DNA from: an uncultured SAR116 cluster alpha proteobacterium
GTDB taxonomy: Bacteria > Pseudomonadota > Alphaproteobacteria > Puniceispirillales > Marisalimonadaceae
DNA length: 32,778 nt
Reading direction: 5' to 3'
Assembly: GCA_902619485.1 (NCBI GenBank)
Contig: CACNEF010000012.1
Location: 1-32,778, forward strand
The position numbers and the translations under genes are program-made. The notes under the pieces were generated by a model. The model had not been told where the DNA came from, made no database searches, and was given only the letters and a program-made list of their open reading frames with translations. This document shows, piece after piece, positions 1 through 6,248 of this stretch (its first letter is position 1; every line of letters begins with the position of its first letter).

Positions 1-404
1 GTATTAGTAAAGAATGGTATTGCGAGAGTGTAACACAAAAATAATGACTCAAATCCAAAACCATAATAACCACTTAGAAAAACGCCTAAATTAGTTAACA
101 TAAAAAATATTACTGACGAGAAGAAAACTCCAGTGAACCTTCCAAACAAAGTTTTAAAGTAAGGCCCTATAAAACCAATTAAAAACAAACTACCCCAAGT
201 CCAAATTAATTGATTATGAAAACCAATAAATAGGTCACTTACAGCATAAGCTAAAACGATATATATTAATGAAGATCTGCCAAATATAAGGGTGCCGTAA
301 AAAGTCATAGCTAAAACTGGGGTAAAATTAGGCAAATGAGGTACATATCTAAAAAACATTAAGGTTAAAAAGAAACCAAAAAAAATTTTTATATTTTTAA
401 CCAT
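1..404 (-). CDS. DUF6580-type integral membrane protein, partial (C-terminus outside window)
   Basis: Reading the minus strand from ATG 402-404 gives an open frame that runs off the left edge (134 codons visible). A GAGGA ribosome site lies just upstream. The protein is very hydrophobic with several predicted membrane helices. It carries the run RYVPHLPNFTPVLA near residues 19-32, SDLFIGFH near 56-63, then TNLGVF and CYTLAIPFFTNT near the visible end. From memory, these spaced motifs match the DUF6580 family of putative membrane transport proteins, which resemble ECF-type S components. It begins 20 bases after the TonB receptor stop, so the two are probably co-transcribed under the cobalamin riboswitch. 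A role as the inner-membrane partner in B12 or cobalt-compound uptake is inferred from context and not shown by any residue. The missing C-terminus prevents a helix count. Confidence 0.72.
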   Translation of the reverse strand, partial: MVKNIKIFFGFFLTLMFFRYVPHLPNFTPVLAMTFYGTLIFGRSSLIYIVLAYAVSDLFIGFHNQLIWTWGSLFLIGFIGPYFKTLFGRFTGVFFSSVIFFMLTNLGVFLSGYYGFGFESLFLCYTLAIPFFTN

Positions 405-424
405 TTTTCCTCACTATTAAAAAT

Positions 425-2377
425 TTAAAATAAATATTTAAGCCCAAATGACATATTTCTCTCAGAAAGAGGATAAACACCACCAGATGTTTCATAATGA
501 TAATGTTTCTTATTGAATAAATTGTTTATTTTAAGTGAAATATCTAGATCATTCAATTTATAATTAATTCCTGCATTGTATAAATTATAACTTTTTGATT
601 TTGGGCTACTATTACTTTCATCGCCAATTCTATATCTAGAACCAACGAAGTCATTGGATAATAAAAATTTTAATTGATTGTTATAATTATATTTAACAGA
701 GGCATTACTTTTCCAATTTGCTACCATTGGCAATTGTTTACCTTTATTTGACCCCGTATCAAATTGTGAGGTGACGTTAGAAACATTTAAGTTATATGAT
801 AATTTATTATGCTTAATAGTAGTTTCAATGTCCAATCCTTTATGAGTTGTTTCACCATAATTTTTATTAACAAAAGCACTTGAATCATAATAAATAATAT
901 TATCTATTTTTGATTTGTAAAAATTAGTTTTAAATATAATTTGTTTAAGACTCAATTTATGTCCAATCTCTAACATATTAGAATTTTGATGATTTACATC
1001 AGAAATAACTCCACCATAATGTAATACTTCATCGACTTTAGGAGAACGAAAGCTTTTAGAAAGCTTAAAATTTAATGTGTTGATTTCATTTATTTTCTTA
1101 ATGCCACCTAAAGACCACGCATTACTCTCTGTGGATTTATTATATAGTTTTTGTTTATTTGTAGTTTCATCATAAACATCTAATTTATAAAAATGGTGTC
1201 TTATTCCTGCTTCAAAATCAAAATCATTTCGAAATGATATTTGGCTTATAAACCATGGATCAAAAGTAATTTGATCAGCTGTTCTTTTGTAATACGACCC
1301 AAGAATTACTTTGTCTGAATAATAAGAATTATAAAAATCTATTCCCATTTTATAACTTATAGGCAGATTAAATAAAGTGCTTTTGTATTGACCATTTTTA
1401 TAACCTTGTATTGTATTGTAATCATATTGATTTGAAGCATCACTTGAATGACTTCCACTATAGTACCTACTATAATCAAAGTAGCTGATAGAAGCTTTTT
1501 CAGATAAACTTATTGATGCACTAGTTTGAAATTCCCCAACATATAATCCATTATAGCCAACTTCTAAGGCAGATAATTCATCTCTTGTAAATGCAAAACT
1601 TTCTCTAGTTTGTTTGGGATTTAAAAAATAATCAGTTTTCGAGATACCACCTGGCAACCTTATATCTTCATCATATTTTTTAAACTTCATAAAAGTGAAA
1701 ACACCTTCGTCATTCATTGAAGAAACATTAATGGATGTTGAATCTAATTTGTAATCGTTATTATCTCTGTATTGATCACTTCTAGTATAGTTGTTATTAA
1801 ATTGAATGCTAAAATCATCAAAATTTTGATATCCATATATTGTATTTTTTCTACCGTTATAAGATTTGAATTCTTGGTTTATAATATACGTATTTTTTTC
1901 AAAAATATTTTTATTGGTAATTATATTTATGGCGCCACTTACAGCACCATCTCCATATAATACACTTGCACCTCCTCCTTTAATTATTTCAATCTTTTCT
2001 ATATTTTCTAGTGGAATATTTCCAAAATTAACTGCAGCCATGCTTATATTATTTATTCGTACTCCATCTAAAAAAATCGCAGTATTCATTGAAGCTTGTT
2101 CTCCAAATCCACCTATTCCTATTGATGCTTTTGTATTGTCCACTCCACCATAAAGACTAATGGTCTGAATTCCAGTTTGTTTTGCAATAAGATCTGGTAT
2201 GTTTTTAGCGTTAGATTCTTTTATATCTTTTTTAGATATTATTATTTTATTACTTCCAATTCCAGATTCTGAAATACGTGATGGATAAATAGTAATCCTT
2301 ATGGGTTCATTTTCGTCACTAAGAGAATTGCTTATATTAATTAGAATAGAAAAAATAAATAAAATTATGAATGCCAT
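425..2377 (-). CDS. TonB-dependent outer-membrane receptor, probable cobalamin (BtuB-like)
   Basis: This 650-residue protein has a hydrophobic N-terminal signal (about residues 1-20), a TonB-box-like stretch PIRITIYPS near 25-33, and a plug domain (about 40-155). The plug includes FLDGVRIN (102-109) and IEIIKGGGASVLYGDGAVSG (129-148), the classic LDGVRI and RGPASxLYG-type plug motifs. The rest is rich in alternating aromatic strands, as in a 22-strand barrel, and ends in the terminal Phe expected of an outer-membrane protein. GGAGG sits 6 bases before the ATG. A cobalamin riboswitch lies directly upstream on the same strand, so the likely cargo is vitamin B12 or a related corrinoid, energised by TonB-ExbBD. 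The substrate call rests on the riboswitch; the fold call rests on the protein. No gene symbol is given because sequence alone does not separate BtuB from other small TonB receptors. Confidence 0.88.
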   Translation of the reverse strand: MAFIILFIFSILINISNSLSDENEPIRITIYPSRISESGIGSNKIIISKKDIKESNAKNIPDLIAKQTGIQTISLYGGVDNTKASIGIGGFGEQASMNTAIFLDGVRINNISMAAVNFGNIPLENIEKIEIIKGGGASVLYGDGAVSGAINIITNKNIFEKNTYIINQEFKSYNGRKNTIYGYQNFDDFSIQFNNNYTRSDQYRDNNDYKLDSTSINVSSMNDEGVFTFMKFKKYDEDIRLPGGISKTDYFLNPKQTRESFAFTRDELSALEVGYNGLYVGEFQTSASISLSEKASISYFDYSRYYSGSHSSDASNQYDYNTIQGYKNGQYKSTLFNLPISYKMGIDFYNSYYSDKVILGSYYKRTADQITFDPWFISQISFRNDFDFEAGIRHHFYKLDVYDETTNKQKLYNKSTESNAWSLGGIKKINEINTLNFKLSKSFRSPKVDEVLHYGGVISDVNHQNSNMLEIGHKLSLKQIIFKTNFYKSKIDNIIYYDSSAFVNKNYGETTHKGLDIETTIKHNKLSYNLNVSNVTSQFDTGSNKGKQLPMVANWKSNASVKYNYNNQLKFLLSNDFVGSRYRIGDESNSSPKSKSYNLYNAGINYKLNDLDISLKINNLFNKKHYHYETSGGVYPLSERNMSFGLKYLF

Positions 2378-2479
2378 AGTTTACCTCCAGCAAAGCTAGT
2401 TAAAGAGCTAAAGCTCATATAATTTAGTCGCTAGACGATAAGTATTATTCGTGCCATCTACTATTCCCGGAAGCTGACA

Positions 2480-2645
2480 AAGCGACTGTCAATGGCAGGT
2501 CTCCTGGCTTATGCTTCATTGTTTTGGCAGCCTTCCCAGAAAAATCCAGTGGCATTATAGCCATTACTCAGCATTTACAGTTGCGGGTACAGCTTAGGCT
2601 TATAATTCAAGTAAATTACCTAATTCCCATTTTAAGCTTGAAGAA
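2480..2645 (-). promoter_or_regulatory. Cobalamin riboswitch (aptamer)
   Basis: On the minus strand the B12 box AGCCAGGAGACCTGCC occupies about 2494-2510. Upstream in the transcript are the other conserved blocks: GGGAAT near 2625, ACCCGCAACTGTAA near 2577-2590, GCCACTGG near 2549-2556 and GGGAAGGC. They are in the order and spacing of the adenosylcobalamin aptamer. The receptor start codon is about 100 bases downstream of the B12 box, leaving room for an expression platform that could control translation or termination. The remainder of the 2378-2711 gap holds that platform (2378-2479) and the divergent promoter region of the gene at 2712, in which I see no clear element. Aptamer ends are approximate. 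Confidence 0.93.
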
Positions 2646-2711
2646 AACTTCATAGCACCATAAACATTTAATTATTAAATTTAATTACACAAAAAAAGCA
2701 AGTAAAAAATA

Positions 2712-3542
2712 ATGATGAAATTAACGATTATTGGAAATGGCTACACAGCTCAATTTTTAGCTAAAGATGCCCTTAGATATGGTTATGAAGTTTCAATCAT
2801 TACAAGAAATATTTCAAATCCTGAAACAAATATACATTACCTAAATTTCTTTGATTATAATAATGTTGCAAAAAAATTAACTAATGAGAATGTTGTCTCA
2901 ACTGTGCCATTTAATGAAGAAGGTTTTGATCCTGTTTTAAATAAATACAAAAAATCAATTTCTCTAAATGAAAACAATATTATTTATTATTCTGCCACAT
3001 CAGTATATGGAAGCGGAATAGTGGATGAAAGTTCAAAACCATCACCAAAATATAAAAGAGGAATAACAAGACTTAGTTGCGAAAAAGAATGGGTTAAAGC
3101 GAATTCACAAACATCAATTTTTAGAATTTCAGGTATTTATGGTCCAAACAGACACCCGATGATTAAATATCTAAATGGAGATAATGAAATAATTGTTAAA
3201 GATGATTATGTCTCTAACAGAATACATATAGAAGATTTGTCATTATTAACAATTCACTTTTTAAATAAAAACTGTAAAGAAAGAATTTTAAATATAAGCG
3301 ATCAAAAAAAAATAAGTAATTATGATGCAATAAAATTTGTTAGTAACAAACTAAATTTAGTAAAACCAAAGCTTGTAAAATACGATCCTACAAAAGTCTC
3401 TAAAATGTTGAAATCTTTCTATGAAGTGAACAGGACTGTAAAAAGTAATATTATTAATCATAAGATTAGTTATAAATTCAAATATCCTGATTATAAATTT
3501 GCTTTACTCAGCTTGACTAAATCATTATTAGATAGTGATTAA
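2712..3542 (+). CDS. NAD(P)-dependent epimerase/dehydratase-like SDR
   Basis: A 276-residue extended short-chain dehydrogenase-like protein. The N-terminal Rossmann strand and loop IIGNGYTA (6-13) gives a GxGxxA dinucleotide-binding motif. SATSVYG (94-100) matches the Ser/Thr-containing active-site strand of the epimerase group, and FRISGIYGPNRHPM (137-150) is the typical substrate-domain motif of NAD-dependent epimerases. The usual YxxxK pair is not obvious: the corresponding segment reads RGITRLSCEKEW (117-127 or so), as in the YeeZ-like branch, so the chemistry may differ from classic sugar epimerisation. There are two in-frame ATGs (2712 and 2715); either may be used. It lies 19 bases before fpr on the same strand and may share its transcript. 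The substrate is unknown. Confidence 0.75.
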   Translation: MMKLTIIGNGYTAQFLAKDALRYGYEVSIITRNISNPETNIHYLNFFDYNNVAKKLTNENVVSTVPFNEEGFDPVLNKYKKSISLNENNIIYYSATSVYGSGIVDESSKPSPKYKRGITRLSCEKEWVKANSQTSIFRISGIYGPNRHPMIKYLNGDNEIIVKDDYVSNRIHIEDLSLLTIHFLNKNCKERILNISDQKKISNYDAIKFVSNKLNLVKPKLVKYDPTKVSKMLKSFYEVNRTVKSNIINHKISYKFKYPDYKFALLSLTKSLLDSD

Positions 3543-3561
3543 TTCCACCTAGGATGAAATC

Positions 3562-4338
3562 TTGTCAAAATTTTCAAAAAATTTTCAAAAAGTAACGCAA
3601 GTAAAGCATTGGACAGAAAATTTATTTTCTTTTCGCATTACTCGACCAAAAAGTTTCAAGTTTAGATCAGGTGAATTTGTAATGATTGGCCTTCTTGATA
3701 GTAATAATAAACCAATATTAAGAGCTTACTCAATTTGTTCACCAAGTTGGTCTGAAGAATTAGAGTTTTATTCTATAATTGTAAAAGACGGACCTTTGAC
3801 ATCAAAATTAAAAAATATAAAAATCGGTGACGAAATTATTATGATGCCTAAATCAACGGGAACATTAGTTTTAGATGCCTTAAAACCTGGGAAAAGATTA
3901 TTTTTACTTTCTTCAGGAACAGGGTTTGCTCCATTTGCAGCACTTGTAAGAGAGCCAGAAACTTATGAAAGATTTGAAAGTATAATTGTTACACATACTT
4001 GTAGAATGATTACTGAGTTATCTTATAGTAAAAGTATAATTCACGAATGCGTGAATGATGAATTAATTAAAGAATTTATAGATAATAAATTATTAAGTTA
4101 TCATTCTACAACGAGAGATAATTATATTTTCAATGGCAGGATTACTGAACTTATATCTTCAGATAAATTATTTAATGATTTAAAGATAAACTCAATCTCA
4201 TCCGATGATAGATTCATGTTTTGTGGGTCAATGGGCCTTAATAATGATCTTAAAAAAATTATGTTAGAAAACAACTTCCGTGAAGGAGCCAATAATTATC
4301 CAGGAGAATTTGTTTTAGAAAAAGCTTTTGTAGGTTAA
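3562..4338 (+). CDS. fpr: Ferredoxin--NADP+ reductase
   Basis: This 258-residue flavoprotein would move electrons between NADPH and ferredoxin or flavodoxin in the cytoplasm, supporting Fe-S and oxidative-stress metabolism. RAYS at 54-57 is the FAD-binding RxYS motif, GPLTS (77-81) follows, LLSSGTGFAPFAALVRE (115-131) is the NADP-binding glycine-rich region, and FCGSMGLN lies about 30-40 residues from the end. Length matches the bacterial subclass (about 257 residues). The start is TTG: the nearest ATG (3554) is out of frame, while AGGA at 3551-3554 is well placed for TTG 3562. It ends one base before the stop of the convergent SDR gene. It ends in LEKAFVG, as Fpr proteins end in an aromatic-containing tail that covers the flavin. 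Confidence 0.9.
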   Translation: MSKFSKNFQKVTQVKHWTENLFSFRITRPKSFKFRSGEFVMIGLLDSNNKPILRAYSICSPSWSEELEFYSIIVKDGPLTSKLKNIKIGDEIIMMPKSTGTLVLDALKPGKRLFLLSSGTGFAPFAALVREPETYERFESIIVTHTCRMITELSYSKSIIHECVNDELIKEFIDNKLLSYHSTTRDNYIFNGRITELISSDKLFNDLKINSISSDDRFMFCGSMGLNNDLKKIMLENNFREGANNYPGEFVLEKAFVG

Positions 4339-4339
4339 A

Positions 4340-5059
4340 CTACCATTTTTCTATATCAGGTCTTAACTCTACGTCAAATGACCAAGCAGAACGTTTTTGT
4401 TGTGAAATTCTAAAAATTTCTTCAGCTATATCCTGTGGTTGAGCAAATTCAATATCATTTTTACTTTTTTGGTGTTCTATTCTTCTTCTGGTCCATGGAG
4501 TATTTATAGACGCATCAATTGTTATATATGCAACATGAATACCTTTAGGTCCAAAATCACGTGCTAATGATTGTGCAAGAATTCTTTGGGCAGCCTTGGT
4601 CGGAGCAAAATATGGTGTTATAGCCACCCCCCTATGTGCAGCAGTATTACCCGTTACAATTATAACTCCTTTTTTATTTTTTAACATGTCCGGTATCAAA
4701 AAGTGGGATAAATACATAAGTGAAGTTGTATTAATTCTAAAGTTCTCTTCTAGCCATTCTGGTTTGCCTTTTAATAAATATTCGAAGTTTCCTTTCACTG
4801 CATTATGTATGAGAACTTCTGGAGAAGACATTTCATTTTTAATTTTTGTACATATAACCTCTAAATGTTTTAAATTCGAAACATCGCATACATATCCCTT
4901 GGATCCAGGTAATTCTTGTTCAAATTTTCTCAATCTTTCCTCAGATCTGGCTAACATTGCCACTCTATATCCAGCTTTTGCAAACCGTCTAGCAGTATAC
5001 CCACCTGTACCTTCACCTAAACCAGTAATCATACAAACTGGCATATTTGAAATTGACAT
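4340..5059 (-). CDS. Atypical short-chain dehydrogenase/reductase
   Basis: A 239-residue SDR with a good cofactor site, TGLGEGTG at 12-19 (TGxxxGxG), and CDV at 58-60 in the adenine-binding position. The NNAG motif is replaced by HNAVKG (85-90). The catalytic block reads PYFAPTKAA (149-157): Lys155 is present but Phe151 sits where the catalytic Tyr of YxxxK should be, with Tyr150 one residue early. The active-site Ser position falls in TGNT (136-139). A FAPAK-like variant is, from memory, a recurring subgroup of bacterial SDRs, also ending in a WxxxxxLRPxxEKW-type tail as here. Function is unknown; reduced or altered oxidoreductase chemistry is possible. GGAG lies 7 bases before the ATG. It is convergent with fpr. 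Confidence 0.78.
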   Translation of the reverse strand: MSISNMPVCMITGLGEGTGGYTARRFAKAGYRVAMLARSEERLRKFEQELPGSKGYVCDVSNLKHLEVICTKIKNEMSSPEVLIHNAVKGNFEYLLKGKPEWLEENFRINTTSLMYLSHFLIPDMLKNKKGVIIVTGNTAAHRGVAITPYFAPTKAAQRILAQSLARDFGPKGIHVAYITIDASINTPWTRRRIEHQKSKNDIEFAQPQDIAEEIFRISQQKRSAWSFDVELRPDIEKW

Positions 5060-5155
5060 TTATTTACTCCAATAACTAAAATCAAGTAATTAGATTAGAC
5101 AACAAAAATCATTTGATGACTATCATAGAATTATATAAAAATTTTGTGTAAATTC

Positions 5156-5231
5156 TGGTGGGCGGTGACGGTCTCGAACCGCCGACCCTCTCGGTGTAAA
5201 CGAGATGCTCTACCAACTGAGCTAACCGCCC
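5156..5231 (-). tRNA. tRNA-Val (anticodon UAC)
   Basis: The minus-strand cloverleaf starts GGGCGGT at 5231 and closes with ACCGCCC, A73 and an encoded CCA (5156-5158). The D-arm reads TAGCTCAGTTGGTAGAGC, the anticodon loop TTTACAC (anticodon TAC), and the T-arm contains GGTTCGAGACC. All stems pair. In many alphaproteobacteria a tRNA-Val follows lon-hup; here the same order holds with a methyltransferase gene of opposite strand in between. Confidence 0.97.
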
Positions 5232-5322
5232 TTAAAATGAAATTTATACGTAATTTTTTAAACGAAGACAATAATTAACTTATTATTTAATAAATAAAAT
5301 TTAGAAATAAGGAAAAAATTTA

Positions 5323-5856
5323 ATGCACTCTAAATGGATTTTTAATCAGATAGAATCTTTAAAGATTAGGAAAAAAATAAATCTCTTAGATTTTGCTTCC
5401 GGAAATGGAAGAAATAGTATCCCATTATCAAAAAAAAATATCTTAGTAACAGCTATTGATAAGGATCAAAAGAAATTAGATAATTATTCAATCTTTAAAA
5501 ACATTAATACAATATGTTTTGATCTTGAAACCAATGAAGAATGGCCATTGATTAGAGAACATTATGATGTGATCATAGTTGTGAATTACTTGTATAGACC
5601 TAAGATAAAAAAATTAATAAAATTACTCAAAAAAGATGGTTTTTTATTTTACGAAACCTTTTCACTAGGCAATGAAAAATATGGTAAACCCAAAAACCCA
5701 AATTTCCTTCTTAAAAATAAAGAGTTATTAGATATTTTTAGTAGTGATCTTTTACCATTAAGTTTTTACGAGGGTAAAATTAATGGCAAAAATATTTCTG
5801 TAAAACAAATGGCTAGTTTCAAAAAAGGCGTCTTAGAAAAGACGCCTCGTTATTAA
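5323..5856 (+). CDS. Class I SAM-dependent methyltransferase, small
   Basis: A 177-residue protein with the SAM-binding motif I LLDFASGNGRNS at residues 21-32, an acidic end of strand 2 (AIDKD, 44-48), FDLET near 66-70 as motif II, and DVIIVVNYLYRP as the motif IV region. It resembles the small TehB-like or tellurite-resistance-type methyltransferases, but no substrate residue is diagnostic. AAGGA precedes the ATG by about 9 bases. Its last ten codons are written inside a perfect hairpin that works as the terminator of the convergent hup gene (5821-5847), so the C-terminal tail KGVLEKTPRY may be shaped by RNA rather than protein function. The gene sits between hup and tRNA-Val, normally neighbours in relatives, so it may be an insertion or a gene retained from local rearrangement. 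Confidence 0.72.
   Translation: MHSKWIFNQIESLKIRKKINLLDFASGNGRNSIPLSKKNILVTAIDKDQKKLDNYSIFKNINTICFDLETNEEWPLIREHYDVIIVVNYLYRPKIKKLIKLLKKDGFLFYETFSLGNEKYGKPKNPNFLLKNKELLDIFSSDLLPLSFYEGKINGKNISVKQMASFKKGVLEKTPRY
5821..5847 (-). terminator. Intrinsic terminator of hup
   Basis: A 9-bp perfect stem (AGGCGTCTT with AAGACGCCT, loop AGAA) is followed on the minus strand by a T run (positions 5826 down to 5821). It lies 24 bases beyond the hup stop. It overlaps the final codons of the plus-strand methyltransferase. There is no T run on the plus side, so it should act mainly for hup. Confidence 0.85.
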
Positions 5857-5870
5857 AAGTGAAGTTTAAT

Positions 5871-6143
5871 TTAATTAACAGCAGCCTTCAAAGGACTTCC
5901 AGCCTTAAATTTAGGTTGTTTAGATGCTTTAATTTGAATTGTTTCGCCTGTTCTAGGATTTCTACCTGTTGTAGCGGCACGGTTAGCAACAGAAAAAGTT
6001 CCAAAACCAACTATACGCACATCACCACCTGATTTTAAAGCATTGGTGATTGACTCAAAAACTCCATCAACTGCTTTTGCAGCATCTACTTTGGAAAGAC
6101 CTGATGCGTCAGCAACACTTGCAACTAATTCATTCTTATTCAT
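5871..6143 (-). CDS. hup: DNA-binding protein HU
   Basis: A 90-residue histone-like nucleoid protein that bends and compacts DNA as a dimer. The N-terminal helices MNKNELVASVADASGLSK are typical, and the family signature covers GFGTFSVANRAATTGRNPRTG (about 47-67), including the GRNP tip of the DNA-clasping arm with its proline. Length is exactly that of HU. A strong GGAGG lies 5 bases before the ATG. The gene follows lon at 105 bases, with its own strong terminator downstream, consistent with a short highly expressed transcript. HU and IHF subunits are close relatives; position after lon and sequence favour HU. Confidence 0.95.
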   Translation of the reverse strand: MNKNELVASVADASGLSKVDAAKAVDGVFESITNALKSGGDVRIVGFGTFSVANRAATTGRNPRTGETIQIKASKQPKFKAGSPLKAAVN

Positions 6144-6248
6144 ACGTACCTCCGTAATTTGTTTATAATAATGTAAACTACCTGATTTTAGCCTATAAGA
6201 CTAGAAAATAATGCTAATTATTAACAAGAAAAAAAAAAAGTAAAAAAA

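Noticed and set aside
1866-2153. Plus-strand frame of 95 codons inside the TonB receptor
   Set aside because: It lies opposite conserved plug-domain codons and has no ribosome site; it is a shadow of the real gene.
4329-4350. Weak hairpin GTAG...CTAC followed by T run between the convergent fpr and SDR stops
   Set aside because: Only a four-base stem; too weak to call a terminator in AT-rich sequence.
4596-5075. Plus-strand frame of 159 codons opposite the SDR
   Set aside because: The SDR on the minus strand has clear motifs and a good ribosome site; the opposite frame has no recognisable domain.
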